Source: Oreohelix idahoensis (lineage: Eukaryota; Mollusca; Gastropoda; Stylommatophora; Oreohelicidae). From it: a DNA stretch of 64,000 nucleotides. The notes beneath the pieces are model-generated. The model saw nothing but the letters and a program-made list of their open reading frames with translations. It was not told where the DNA came from and ran no database searches. The stretch covers positions 62,001 to 126,000 of the forward strand of contig JAMPIV010015270.1 of the NCBI GenBank assembly GCA_024509875.1. The letters run 5' to 3'. This document shows positions 47,796 through 60,600 of the stretch, one piece after another (within the stretch, counting starts at the first letter, position 1; each line of letters opens with the position of its first letter). The translations under genes and the position numbers were made by a program.

Positions 47796-49059
47796 TATCC
47801 CAAGGGAGTTTCACAAGATATTCAGAAAAGCGAGAACAATGCTGCATTGGCTGAGCACGTTAACTCTAGAATCTGCCGACAACTTTTGTGAAGGATTAAG
47901 CAATTATTAATTTTAGCTCGTCAAGCCCCCACCATGATTTACTCAGTGGAACTCTTATTATTTAGGTATGGCTCTGTTTAGAGTGTATTTAGTAAATTGA
48001 CTGAGACAAACATGCACTACATGATTAAATCGAAGTTAAATTTGTATAATTACAAATAACAAATTTAATGATCATTTAGTTTTAACAAGGGCTTAAAAGA
48101 ATGAATAATGTTTTTCAGAAAGGTATGATCACGGTTGTGATGGGATAAAAGTGTATAAAGGAGTTCACGTGGCAACTTATAGGTTTCACATATCTGCCAC
48201 TGATAGGTTCTGCTCCCGCTGATGGGTTAGTTCTCGGTAGATAGATCACTGATAACGCTCGTCGCTGGTCAAGGATGTAGAGCGTAGCACGTTCCAAGAA
48301 TTGCCAGGAAGTGTCTACAAAGTTGGTTCCTCGTCTTAAAGCTCAGGCTACTTTTACCTTCTTGTTCCAGAGAAAGTACCATCTATTGGTACCACCACCA
48401 ACAACTATGGTAAAAGAATAGAAACGAAACGCTCTCCTGAGTATTGCGTTTCCCGACACATACTTATTTCGTCCCCTATCTCTTATTCCACCATCCCATC
48501 TACTAAGACTTTACCCTCGATGAGAATTAAACTTAATCCCTCGAGCGAAAAAGAAGTTTGAAACTTTCGTTAATTTTACAGGAAATATGTTTACATAGAC
48601 ATTTTCACTGGTTGAAAATGTAGATATTATACTTAGAATGTACATCATTTCTTTCATCTTTCCCTGCCTGCTCCATGTGGAACTTGGGACTACCTATGCT
48701 TTTAGTTCTCTGTAAGAAACTAGCGATATAGAAGTCACCAGCCCTTGCAGTGGTGGTTTATGAATCATAATTCTATACGCTGAGGTTGCTAGCCTCAAAT
48801 GATTTGGACATCCACTAGCGATTTTCACATATTAATATTCACAAGAACTCTGCCTAGGCCGGTCCCAAGCCCGGCTGAAAAAGGAGGAGGGCGGCCTGCA
48901 TGGAGGCCGTAAGGAGGCAGCCCCTCCACCATGCAAAATCACAACAGGCCAATCACCTGTGTGCTTTAAAACATGATTACGCGAACTACAAGAGAGAAAA
49001 CCGGACTGATTCTAAATGCGACGAACTGGAACGAACTGGAACGGACTACGGACTACGAC

Positions 49060-49635
49060 TTATGGAACTTGGAACACAAGAAGTATAAATGTGAAAGCTG
49101 GTGAAAGAGATGAGGAAAGCAAAATTAGAAATCCTGGCTATAACGGAAACAAAGAAAAAGGGACAAGGAGTCATGGATCTCGATGGCAATACGCTGCTCT
49201 ACAGTGGTGTACCCACGTCTGAAAGAGCTAAAGGGGGCGTGGGTTACATTGTGGTCAAAAACCAGAAAGATAGTATCAAGGGATGGAACTTTGTCTCGGA
49301 GCGCATTATGGTTGTAAAACTAAAAGAAGGAGAAACCATAGTCAACCTGGTCATAGCGTATGGGCCAAATGAGGATGAAAGAGCAGAGGAGGAATTCTTC
49401 GAGCTGCTTCAAAGGACAGTGGATAACTGCTTAGATGAAATTATCATGCTCGGAGATTTCAATGCCAGAGTTGGAAATGACCATGCTAGATGGGTTGGAG
49501 TTATCGGAAGATATGGAGAAGATACTCTTAAGGACAATGGAAAGCGACTCCTTTATTCTGCAGTGAGCAGAATCTGATCATTACAAACACAAAGTTCCCC
49601 CATAAGCGCATACATGCATACACTAGTGTAGAAAA
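49060..49635 (+). pseudogene. LINE endonuclease domain
   Basis: Apurinic/apyrimidinic-type endonuclease that nicks target DNA for reverse transcription. Motifs: GTWNTRSIN at about 49067 (start of the domain), LEILAITETKKKGQG with the catalytic Glu, GGVGYIVV, IVNLVIAYGPN and IIMLGDFNARVGN. One base slip separates GTWNTRSIN from the rest, and a TGA at 49575-49577 is followed by continuing similarity (ITNTKFPHKRIHAYTS) up to about 49630, where the foreign insert begins before the DYF/SDH blocks. Confidence 0.85.
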
Positions 49636-49639
49636 CCCG

Positions 49640-51150
49640 TGGATATGTTTTGTGTGAGAGACTTCTATGTTTGGACAGCACTTGTCATCACTGCAACTGG
49701 TTTCCTTTGAGGCTCCAGGAGGAGCACGACATCTGCGTTACCACTGTAACAGTTAGTGGGAGCTGCTGTAAAGTACTGGATCAGTCACAGTAAAATATGA
49801 TGAATTTCTTCTTCTCCTTACGCAGACCAGTGGTTGATTATGATGGGTGCTGCAGGTGGAGCAAAGGGTCAACCCAACCGACACAGGATTATACAGAAAT
49901 GGAGTGAGAGTGTGCGTCCGCTGGACGAAGCTTTTCCTTCGCTAAGTTCTCCAGCGACATATATCGAATGTTTATGTAACAACGTTAAACCACGATAGGG
50001 GTTTTCATCTCAATAATACCTCCATGTCACTGTCCGATAATAGGTTTGGTAAACTGTTCTCTTGACAGCGATCTATAACGATGACAAGTATACAAAATGG
50101 CTACCTTCTCTGAGTTTTCGCTCACTCACCCAGCAGAAGGATAATAACAAGCCAAAGTTAATTCACCATTTGAATGTGTCCTAACTTCATGGAGTTCTCC
50201 ATCCATTATCGAATGTTTATGTCCACATAAAAATAAGGTTATTTTCTCAAATAAGACCTCCCATGTAGATATAAGGTTTGGTAAAACTGTTCTCTTGACA
50301 GCGAACCTGTCATCTTCAACTATATATATGGACCTTCTCTGTGACGCTCAACCGGATGCTCGAAATACGAAAGATGTCATCTAATCTGACCAAATGGAGG
50401 AGGTCATCGAATGTGTAAAAAAGAGGGTCAGCTCCACATAAATAAGGCTTTACCTGGAGTCCGAATTTAACTGTTGGAACATCATCTTCAAAGTACATGA
50501 TGGACGAATCGATCTGACAATTACGATGTTCACTCTCGCAGAGACATTCCTTCCTTATGGGTAATCATCCAGAAAATCACTTTTTTAACTGGCTTAAACA
50601 GGAGTCAAGCCCTTTAAATCATTAAAACCGAGAATCATCTGCCACTTTCTCTCGGACCGGCAACTTCGGAACTCTCTTTTTTTTTAACTCAGTGGGCACG
50701 GCCCATCTCGACGAATTCGGAAAACCTGCTTTTTAACCGAACTTCTGCAGAAACTTCGGCAGAAAGAATATAGTCCAACCTAAACATACGAAGATATACA
50801 ATATAAGACAGAATCTTCTTGCACTAGACAAGTACTACATATGAATTCAGGCCCTAAACATTCCTGCAAAACCTTGAGCAAGAACAATCTGTTTCTAGCC
50901 GTAATAGACATAAAATGACATGAATTCGATATTCATACGCTAAATTAATATTTAGCGAAGATACAAGGACCGGTAACTCAAAGAATAAATACACATAGAC
51001 TATTCTGAGTTCCGTCCCATTACTAAGAGACGTAAATTTACAAATAAATATCTTTTTTAACAAACAGATAGATACATCTTACATCCGTATGCGTACACCA
51101 TAAATATGTGCGCAACAACTAGATGTGAACCAACAAAGAATGAGAGGAAC
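49640..51150. other. Foreign insert inside the LINE with about 235-bp imperfect tandem units
   Basis: Breaks the LINE between endonuclease and reverse transcriptase. Bases near 49968, 50203 and 50408 share TATCGAATGTTTATGT-like sequence. GGTTTGGTAAA.CTGTTCTCTTGACAGCGA occurs near 50045 and 50275, giving two or three diverged units of about 235 bases. No coding content, LTR ends or target duplication recognised. Confidence 0.55.
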
Positions 51151-51159
51151 TGCCCAACA

Positions 51160-53010
51160 TCACGCATGAAACTAAGTAAACGAACGGGAGAAATGAGCAT
51201 TAAGACCTACAAGCTGAGGGAGCCAGAAATTAAGACCAGATATTAGGGGTTATTGCTGCAGCGGTGAGCAACACAGAAGAACAGCCTGAAGACTTGGAAA
51301 CCCTCTGGCTTAAATTCAAGGACATCATATAGACAGCTGCTGCAGAAGCATGTGGTGACGTCCGACTTGGGAACAAGAGAAAGAGGACACCTTGGTGGAC
51401 AGAGGAAGTCAAAGAGAAAATAATATAGAAGAAAAGGGCATGGAAACAATACTTAGGAGCTAAAAACACAGTACGACAAATAGAGAAATATAGAGAATAT
51501 GTGATACTCAGAACAGAAGCAAAGAACAAGGTGCTAGCAGCAAAACAGAAGTCCTGAGAAGAATTTAGAGAAAAGATAGAAAAAGATGCAAAAGAAAACC
51601 AGAAATTGTTCTATAAGACCCTAAAGAACCGGAGGAAGGAAAACCAATGCCCTCTCAAATTTATAAAGGACAAGCAAGGCAAATTGCTTACTGCCCCGAA
51701 GGAAGTAATGGAAAGATGGAAAGAATATTTCTCAGAACTTTTTGGTGGTGAGCTAGGTCAAGCATCAGAAATGATAACCACTAGCACAGAAGAGGAAACC
51801 AATGGAAATGAAGATGACATAAAGATGGAAGAACTGAAGGCAGCACTGGAGAATATCAAGATGGGCAAAGCAGCAGGGCATGATGGTATAACACAAGAAA
51901 TGGTTAAGTATATGGGAGCATCAGGCGACCTATTACTCTTAAGGGTCCTACAGGCAGCGTGGTGCAACAAGACCATACCAAAGGATTGGGAGATTGCCAT
52001 CATAACACCAATTTTCAAAAAGGGTGACAATCGACAATGCGGAAACCATAGAGGCATATCCCTTCTCAGTGTCCCTGGTAAAATCTACTCTAGAATCCTA
52101 GAGCAGAGACTCTGACGTCTAGCTGAGCCACAATTGGATGAGGTCCAGTGTGGATTTCGAGCAAACCGAAGTACTTAAGACCTAATCTTTACACTCAGAC
52201 AGCTGAGTGAAAAGGCTCTTGAGTATAAGAGTGAGATCCATCTTTGTTTCGTAGATCTGGAAAAGGCGTTTGACAGGGTCCCCTGGAGCAAACTTTGGGT
52301 CTGTTTGGCAAGGAAGAACATTCCAATACCTCTGATTCATGCTATACAGAGTTTCTACAAGTCTTGCAGAGATTACGTGAGGACAGCAAACCATAAGCAG
52401 AAGATTTCAAGACCACCACTGGTGTAAGACAAGGTGATATCCTGTCACCTTATCTTTTCATACTCCTCATGGACGATGTTATCAAGGCATGTAAGGAGAG
52501 AACAAGAAAGTATTCAGTGGGGTACTGGAAGATGAGACAAGTATGTATTTCAGAGCTGACATTTGCTGATGATGTTGCCCTGGTTGCTAAATCAGAGGCA
52601 CATCTCTAATCCAACCTGCAAGTATGGAAGGAAGAGCTGGAGAAGAGAGGGATGGTCATAAGTAACTCTAAAACAAAATCCATGGTGATATCACGAGAAG
52701 AAATAAGACATCAGATTAAGCATTACAACCCACAAATGCCAGATCCAAACCTCAGAAATGAGGTATCTGAGGAAGGTGGTGGAAGTAACAAGAAGAGACA
52801 TGGTCCGCAACCAGGCGATACGTCAAGGCCTAAAATCCCACCCCCTGCAGACTCAAGTAGAACAGTCCCAACTAAGATGGTTTGGCCATGTCTGCAGAAT
52901 GGGAGAAGATCGGCTACCACGACAAGCATGGGAAACGAAGAGGCAGGGATCCAGACCCCCAGGACGACCCAGAGTTCGCTGGGAGGACAACATTAGACAA
53001 TCTTAGAAGG
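51160..53010 (+). pseudogene. LINE reverse transcriptase
   Basis: Begins with linker TYKLREPEIKTR, then TPWWTEEVKEK. Reverse transcriptase blocks are KAAGHDGITQEMVKYM, ITPIFKKGDNRQCGNHRGIS, LCFVDLEKAFDRVPW, TTGVRQGDILSPYLF and the catalytic LTFADDVALVAK. The C-terminal tail has LRWFGHVCRMGEDRLPRQAW and GSRPPGRPRVRWEDN. There are stops at 51343, 51426, 51556, 52113 and 52177 and several slips. The longest open part is 51606-52115. Confidence 0.85.
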
Positions 53011-53138
53011 ACCGAGGACTAGAATGGAACCAGGCCAGGAGGAAGACAGCCGATAGGATAGTCTGGCGCTCTCTCTTCCAAATTTCGACACCTCACGGTA
53101 GAAGGGGAACGACTAAGTAAGTAAGTAATATTCACAAG

Positions 53139-53690
53139 GCAATATATACATATTAGTTCACATGTTAGTAATGAAAAATATAGAATGTAAAATGACAACT
53201 TATGCCAATCCTGGCTCACAGACATTTTGCTCAGATGAAAGAAGTTAAGGCACATGATTAGGCCTCTTACACGTAATCTTGGGGTGTCGTTACCTTTATA
53301 AGATAATTCTTTCTACGACTCCGCGTGTTTCGGTTTCCTCAGCCTTCCTTATTAAAATGGTTTTCCTGGGCTCTGTAAGTCCTTCAAGATTGTTCCACAA
53401 AGTCAGTCCGATAAACGGAAATTCTGAATTCTAACTTCTGGCAAGTCTGGGGTCGTCTTTTGCCAAGCCATTTCTCACAGTGAAGTTAGACTTGAACAAA
53501 CGAACGGTTATATTGCCTGTCCTACCCCCGCATCTGTTTGTTATGGAGCTACTCAGAGTATGAAGAGTAATTGTCACTAAAATCGAGATATATTTTTTCG
53601 TCTAGCCTACTAACGTTTTTGCTGTTAACTACGGTAAGGTGTAAAGCCGCCATTCAAGGGGAAGTTCACGTTTGCAATAGGTTTCGATAG
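53139..53690. other. Non-coding, may include the element D 5' LTR
   Basis: No gene; a 130-residue reverse frame across 53724-54116 has no recognisable domain. If element D's 5' LTR survives it should end here, but no matching 3' LTR was found. Confidence 0.35.
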
Positions 53691-53705
53691 ATGGTGGACG
53701 AAATT

Positions 53706-54701
53706 AAAATTTTTTAATCATTGTTATTGCAAGTACAAGTCGTCAGAAGGTGTTTTACATTGTTCAACGAAATGATCAATCAAGTATTTTACTCCACTCA
53801 GATGGATCGACAAGAATGTTTCGATTCCATTTGATGGCGAATTTTCAAGTTGAAGGTGACAATCAAAATGGCTGCCTTCTTGTTCAGTGAAGTTGAAGCC
53901 TATACTTATATTACTGCTGTAGTGGATCATCATTTCTAGCGGTACAGAGGCTGAAGCTGCAGGATATTTTTTTTTTGGTAATGAGATAAGTAAATTTAGT
54001 TGATCCAGCAGTTTGGTTTTAAGATTACTCTGTAGGCAGAGTCTTTGTATATTTGCATGTTTTTGTATATCTATGTTTGCATGTTTGTTTGTTAGCGGGA
54101 AGCTGGAGGGAATCATGGCTTCGCAATACCTCTTCGATGGTCACGAAATCATGATCGTTCTGTAGGTTCTGTATGTGATTTTTGTCTAAGGAAAGGCCGG
54201 CGAAAAAGGCTGTCTGTTTATATCGTTTCCTTTGATTTAATCATATCCATTTGCTGTCTAGCTGTTTTGCCCTGTATTTTGTGTGAGATTGTGTTTTTGT
54301 TGCCCAGTTAAGTGTATTTTTTTTAGTTTCTTCTTCATTATTGTTCGTGAGCTGTTAGTCTAACCTAGCTATTTTTTCATTTGATACATGTATTATTTGT
54401 TGTAACAGCGTGCTTGTGGTGTCATAAGTCTGGATAGGGCAATTTAAAAAAAAAATTGTTATACATCACATACATTTCTTCTTTGTTCCCTCCTTTGCAT
54501 TACCTTTCTTTGGCTCGATCTACTGTTCTCCTGTTATCCAGTTCATGTTTTTTGTCACTATTGCTCAAATTTTAACATCCAACCTTCATTGCAGCAAGTT
54601 GAAATTGAGAGTTATATTTTGGGTGATATGAATCACAGATTGATGTTAATTAGTTACATATTATTGAAAGAGAGTGATTCACAATAATATTATTTTGCAA
54701 T
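53706..54701 (+). other. Element D leader, non-coding
   Basis: About 1 kb of T-rich sequence before the gag ATG, comparable in length to the leader of B. Nothing else recognised. Confidence 0.5.
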
Positions 54702-56580
54702 ATGGCTATCTTGGAATATTTCATTAAGATTTGTAAGGAGCTTGGCATGGAGGGGGAAGCCCTAAAAACCTTTGCTTTCACTGAGCATTCAGTGAAAAGG
54801 TTAGAAGACATTTCAAGAGAAGAGAGGCCGTTAGCCAGAGAACAAAAGAAGAGAGATGAAGAAGTAGATGAGAATAGAAGAGAAGAAGAATTAGCTACAG
54901 AACAAAAGAGAAGAGAACAAGAGTTAGCCTTGGCAGAAAAGAAGGCACAGCAAGAGCTTGGGGAAAAGAAATTAGCCCATGATCAAAGAATGTCTGAGAT
55001 TGAACTTGAAAGACTTAAATTTGAACATAAACTTGTTAATCCAACAGGTGAAGATGCTGCAAAAAAAGATCATGGGTCTACTTTCAAGCTATAATTACCC
55101 AAATTTAATTTTAACATTGACGATATTTCTTGTTTCTTAAACAGATTCGAAACAGTTTGTCAAGAACATAACAATGGTAAAACTACACGGCCCAGCAGAT
55201 TAATGATTTTACTTACAGGTGATGCCCTGACTGCTGTGTGCACCATGGATGACACCTCTAGGAATGATTACAAAGCTGTTAAGACATTATTACTAAAAAA
55301 AGTACCAATTAGATGAAAATGGATACAATTTGAGATTTAAATCACTTTTGCCTGATTCCAGCAAAGGTTTTGCTGAGTATATTTCAGCTATAAAATTATG
55401 TTTTAACAGATGGGTTGATTTGGCTTGGATTGATAAAACCTTTGATAAACTTGCTGATTTGATTTTGAGAGAAAAGGTGCTGTCTTCAGTCAGTGGTGAT
55501 TTCTTAGCATATCTCTACGAGAGAAAACCAGAGTTATTGGCGTCACTTGAAATTTTATGATGACTATTTCAAGCAGCGCACCCTGTTAAAAATATGAGCA
55601 ATTCCAATATTAGAGACTCTTTACCAGTGGTATCAGCAAGAACATTGAATTTCAACACACCAAACCAAGATCAAATAATGTTGACAGAAACGTTCGAATA
55701 AATACGGATCACAATGCTGTATCTTTTCGAGGGCGATATAACTTTGGCAATAGGTCACAGCAACCTCATAGAAATGTCCTCTCTTACGATGATGGATATG
55801 TACCTCCACAGCATTTTTCTAGACCTAACAGAGATTGGAACAGAGGAGGACACAACTTCCAATCCAACAAAGGACATTGGCCATTTTATGCAAATAATGG
55901 TAATAATGATAACAGAAACTTTCAGCATAACAATCACTATCGTCTTTCAAGAAATACCGAACGATCGAACTCAGTTGTGCATCAGGGTAACAACAATACA
56001 GGTAACAATACCCAAAATAATACAGTTACATCTCATTCAAATAGTTGTATTGTTGATTTGTCCAATAGATCAAATTGCACTGAATATAATGCTTTATTTC
56101 AGCTAGAAGGTTTTCCGAGAATCTTGTGCGGCCCTCCGTTATCAGTTATGGCCTCATACGATGATACAGGGTCAATAACTTTAAACAAAGGGTTTGTTAA
56201 CAACCAACTGGTTACAGTGCTAAGAGACAATGGTTGCACCACTGTTGGTGTACTTAAATCACTGGCTGATCAAGCTGATTATACAGGTAAAGAGGTGAAG
56301 TGCATAACATTTGGTGGCACGGTCGAATATTACCCGACCGCAGAGGTCCGCAGAGATAATTTTAGGAAATATCCCAGGCCTTCAGGAATGCACAAAAAAT
56401 GACATTGTTCAATGGGAACAGCAACACTCGGTGATTGCAAATGTTGTTACAACCCGAGCTCAGGCTCGTGAACAAACACATGAACAAACACATGCTGAGG
56501 TAGTGAATGATGAGATGTCGACAGAGCATGATGAGTTACAAATTTCACTAACTGATAAGGAGTAATTCATTAAAATGCAA
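54702..56580 (+). pseudogene. gag: Element D Gag and protease remains
   Basis: Begins MAILEYFIKICKELGMEGEA, then a charged coiled coil (QKRREQELALAEKKAQQEL). A stop at 55092-55094 is followed in the same region by capsid (FNFNIDDISCFLNRFETVC), and after a slip by RFKSLLPDSSKGFAEYISAI and LILREKVLSSVSGDFLAYLY. An Arg/Asn/Gly-rich nucleocapsid without zinc knuckle spans about 55720-56030. The protease remnant reads VLRDNGCTTVGV: DNG where B has DSG, so the catalytic triad residue next to Asp is changed. The frame slips again near 56350. Inactive. Confidence 0.82.
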
Positions 56581-56589
56581 AATAATAAT

Positions 56590-59500
56590 GATTCATTAAA
56601 GAAATTTTTTTCAGGTTCCCAAGTGTGATGATGTGGTTTATGATGATAATTCAGTACATTGGTATACAATCAAGAATGGTATCTTGATTCGTAATTTTAA
56701 AAATGCCACATCAGTTCATAAACAAATTATGGTGCCTGCTAATTTTAGACCTTTTGTATTACGTCATGCGCATGATGTTAATTGTGCGGGAAATTAAGGG
56801 ATTGCCAGAACAAAACAGAGATTTTTATCTAACTTCATTTGGCCTGGGGTAACAAAAGATGTAAAAACCTTTTGTCGAACATGTAAGACGTGCCAAGATG
56901 TGGCAGCAAAATGCCCCAGGCATAATGCGCCTCTCCAGGCATCAGATATTTCAATGCGGCCTTTCTCAATGTTGGATATTGATTTGATAGGACCACCCCC
57001 ATTTGTGTCGTCAAGAGGCCATCGTTGTGTATTCACGTGCATAGATATGTGCACACGTTGGACGGAGGCTATTCCTCTAAAGAGTATATCGACCACGGAT
57101 GCTGCTGACGCATTGTCGTGGTTGAGTTAAAGTGTAAGAGTATTTGTCGATTTAGACAATTATAGTGAAATCGACAATGATAGTGGACTGGAAGAGTTAT
57201 GGATTACACATAGATAAGGTGTAAATAGGAGGTGGATTTGAGACAAACCTGGAGGAAGAAGATAAAAAGTTATCTCTCTCTCCAAGCCTCAACACACTTA
57301 TATAGTCTAAGCACCGCCTGCTCTCCCTCTTTTCTCTGATCCTAAACAGAGACTATAGTAAAGAGCTTGAAAATGTTAATTATGGATGAAAGGGTCGTGA
57401 ACAGCGCATTAATAAAATGAGTAAACTTTATTAAAGAAGAAATGTATGAAAATAATGCATATCAGCACAAACAACATAAATTTTACAGCAATAATCACAA
57501 ATATGCAAATACACACCAAGGAACACACAGACCACCAACATAAATCCTGTAGAACACAGAGAGATAAATAAATAGAGTGTCAGTCTGTCCGCTTTCGTGG
57601 GACCAAATGCGCTAGCTCCAGAAAGTGTCTTACGTGTAGATATCCTTCAAGGTGATGGAATAACATACATAACTTTCCTGCAGGTGCTAATCGTTGGTGA
57701 CCCCTAATTGCGCGAGGGGGACTGGAAGACTCTGTCTACCTCCGGCTGACCGCTCATAAGTGCGAGGTTTTACATAACCCAGAAATACACACAAGACGAA
57801 GTTACTTGAGGACAAAGGGTCCCATGCGCTCTTATCCGGCGCTAGAATTTTTCTTGCGTACTTGGTAGTAAATCCGGTTTGGGCAGGCTTGACTGTGATT
57901 TGACTGAGTGCTCCGTTTAAGCACACAAAGTCTGGTGATATTAAATTCTGCTATAGGCGCTGGGCTGCTTGATATGCGGGAAGCCGCAATGCTCTGACTG
58001 GTAATCCAAAGGCGAGTAGGAAACTACTACTGCAATACTATTTCAGATCTTGCGTTGGCTCGTTGCACACTGCGTGAGCTTTATTTCCCTTTTGAGAGAA
58101 TGGCGTTGACAAAAAGGTTTTGTTTCAGGTATGGGGTGACGCCTCGTGAATGCTAGATGTTTATTCAGAAACCCTCTAGATCGAAGAGAATGTGACATTC
58201 TTCGCCTGACTGGAGTCTTGCTTTAGCAATTCGGTATCTCTGAAAACCCGAGAAATGCCGAGAACATAGGTACATAACATTAATTCTGTGTTAACGTCTG
58301 CCTATTCTCATTATGGTCCTCTCGGGCAGGAAATATTTTACGAGTGTGTCTGCCTGATTAAAACCATCTACTCTTATAGTTTACAAATAACGCTACCCGG
58401 ACACCTGGCCTGGCGTGTTTCCCACAGATGCATGGTGTATAGCGTAATATTTAGTAAGACCAATGTGATTCTAGAGACTACATCAGAGACACCAACCGCG
58501 AGAAATTTCCCCCCACCCCCAGATAGACAATACATAATATTATGATTTCTAACTCGTCTAAGGGGCAAAACCACAGAGACCAACCGCGGGTATTATCTCC
58601 CCCTGAATCGAAGATCAAACCTGTTTTCCCGACCGCAAAAGTTACCTCCCGCTAGCGATCAAACACTTTGAGCGCAAGAGATATTCCTCTGGTCAGACCA
58701 GGTGCGCTTAGGTAACATTATCGTTAGCTGACCGCTGCTGACCAGTGGGGAATTTATACTGATGGCCAGAACGTAGACAAACCGCGGGGTTGATCTGAGA
58801 AGGGGGATAATGGCCACGAAGGTAAAATCCGAAAGAAAAGAAAATACAAAATGTCGAGGAAACCAGAACATTAAAAGAGTAATAAAATTGGGACGTGATG
58901 GAAAGACAAATTATCAGTTAACGTGACACGCATTATTGTAATTTTTAGTCGCTTGGGCTTTCCCGAAAACATACTATCAGATAGGAAAACTCAATTTGTG
59001 TCCGATGTGATGATACAGGGATGAAAGAGTTTGATATTGATAGAGCGCTTAGTAGCGTCTATAACCCAATCGTGAACGGGAAAATTGAGAGACTAAATCG
59101 TTCTCTTAAACAAATGCTGGGTAAAGTAACTGCGAAATATCCGCAGGATTGGGATAGAATAACCCCAGTTGTACTGTTCGCCTATCGAGAGATTCCAAAC
59201 GAACATACATGATTTTCGCCGTTTGAAATAATCTTCGGCGCTAAACCAAGAGGACCTTTGTCCATTTTGAAACAACTATTGGTTGGAGCTGACATGTCAG
59301 AGGATGTTCAAACCTCCTACCAATACGTGGTTAACCTACGAAAAAAAAATATCGACGCATGCCAAATAGCAGTTGATGCGTCGGAATCAGATAAGTAAAA
59401 GGCTAGATTATTTGTTAACCAGAATAGAAAGCTGCGCCAATTATGGCCTATGTTTTGTTACCGAACAAGGACAATAATTTGTTGATTTCTTGGAGAGGAC

Positions 59501-59700
59501 CATATGGAGTTATTGAAAGATTATCAGATGTTGATTATATTATTGATATCAATGGAAAAGAAAAAACTTTCCGCATCAACATGCTGCAAAAATTTCATGC
59601 TCGTCTTCATAATCTCAGACCAGTCTTCGATACTATCGACGATTCTATTGATCGTCGCTCTTCCCTAGCGGTCATACAGGAAGAGTTGTCTAAATTTCCT
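56590..59700 (+). pseudogene. Element D integrase, split by a solo LTR
   Basis: The first part (to 57113) holds a broken zinc finger: HAHDVNCAG then a stop where B has HMG, followed by FCRTCKTCQDV. Core: Asp in MLDIDLIGPP. The second part (from 58934) holds SRLGFPENILSD with the second Asp, NGKIERLNRSLKQMLG with the Glu, and the GPY/F module SWRGPYGVIERLSDVDYII. In-frame stops and slips occur near 59018, 59211 and 59397. The solo LTR 57114-58928 lies between the first and second catalytic Asp. Confidence 0.85.
57114..58928. mobile_element. Solo LTR, 1815 bp, of another LTR element
   Basis: Starts TGTCGTGGTTGAG and ends AACGTGACA (TG/CA ends) between copies of the 5-bp target CGCAT (57109-57113 and 58929-58933). 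It has TATA-like TTATATAG (near 57299) and AATAAA (near 57410) and no coding region. This is the signature left by recombination between the two LTRs of a full element. The first seven bases equal those of the element A LTR, but the rest does not match any LTR here. Confidence 0.88.
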
Positions 59701-60600
59701 GACGTCCCAGATAAACCTATTTCTTTGGATATTCTACCACTTACTTCTACTGAATCGTAGAAAGATGTTACCATCTCCTTAAATCTATCTCCTCAACAAA
59801 AGGAACAAATTTCTCGCTTACTGCAATCTTTTCCTGACGTGCTCACATATATTCCGGGTCGTACGGATATCATTGAACAGCTTACTGATCTCAGACCTAT
59901 AAAACTTAAACCTTACCCAATACCTGTACACTTTCAATTCCAGGTGCAGAAAGAAATAGAGGACATGATTAAATTGGGATTATCTCTGCTTCTCATTCAC
60001 CATATGGTTTCCCCATGGTGATCATTAGAAAAAAAGACAAGTCTATTAGGATATGCATAGATTTTAGGCGTCTTAATAGCATTACTTTCACGGATTCTGA
60101 GCCTATCCCTGTACTGGAAACTTTAATAGATAAACTTCATACGGCCACTTTCTTCAGCAAATTTGATCTGCCAAAGGGATATTGGCAAGTCCAATTATCT
60201 GAGAGAGCCAAACTTTACACAGCTTCCGCTACTCATATAGGATTATTCCAATTTAACTTCAAGTGTTTCGGACTATTAAACGCGCCAGCTACGTTTGTCT
60301 GAATGCTGAGAAAGATCTTTTCTGATCGTGATGAAATCATCTATTATATGGACGACATTTGTCTATTCCACGAATCGTGGAATGATCATTTCCTTGGTGT
60401 TCAGTCTCTCTTGGAAACTCTTCGTCCACATCGTCTTTTAGCCAGACCTGCTAATATTCAAATAGGATTCAACGAAATTTCTTCTCTTGGACATAGAGTA
60501 GGTGGAGGTTTCTTGATACCTGAAGACTCGACAATTTCAAAAATCTTGAATTTGGAAATTCCTAAAACAAAACAAAACAAGTTAGAAGTCTTTTAGGTCT
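59701..60600 (+). pseudogene. Element D reverse transcriptase
   Basis: KLKPYPIPVHFQFQVQKEIE, then after a slip near 59985 MVIIRKKDKSIRICIDFRRL, FSKFDLPKGYWQVQL, FKCFGLLNAPATFV and the catalytic IIYYMDDICLFH, then SSLGHRVGGG. TGA at 60300-60302 sits where B has Arg (VRMMRR), compatible with CGA to TGA decay; TAG at 59758-59760 is another stop. Inactive. Confidence 0.88.

Larger units (their letters stand above)
48846..53125 (+). mobile_element. Full-length but degraded LINE with TAAG tail
   Basis: Flanked by the 13-bp duplication TAATATTCACAAG (48833-48845 and 53126-53138). The 5' end is GC-rich (GCCTAGGCCGGTCCCAAGCC), then an endonuclease, an unrelated insert (about 49640-51150), a reverse transcriptase, and a 3' end in TAAGTAAG. 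Without the insert it is about 2.8 kb with one coding unit, most like an RTE-type element; clade assignment is tentative. Several stops and slips show it is inactive. Confidence 0.85.

Noticed and set aside
53724..54116. 130-residue reverse-strand gene
   Set aside because: No domain, no splice or promoter context, and it overlaps the element D leader.
57115..58927. DNA transposon with a 7-bp duplication ACGCATT
   Set aside because: The ends are poorly inverted; shifting by one base gives TG/CA ends and an exact 5-bp duplication, so a solo LTR fits better.
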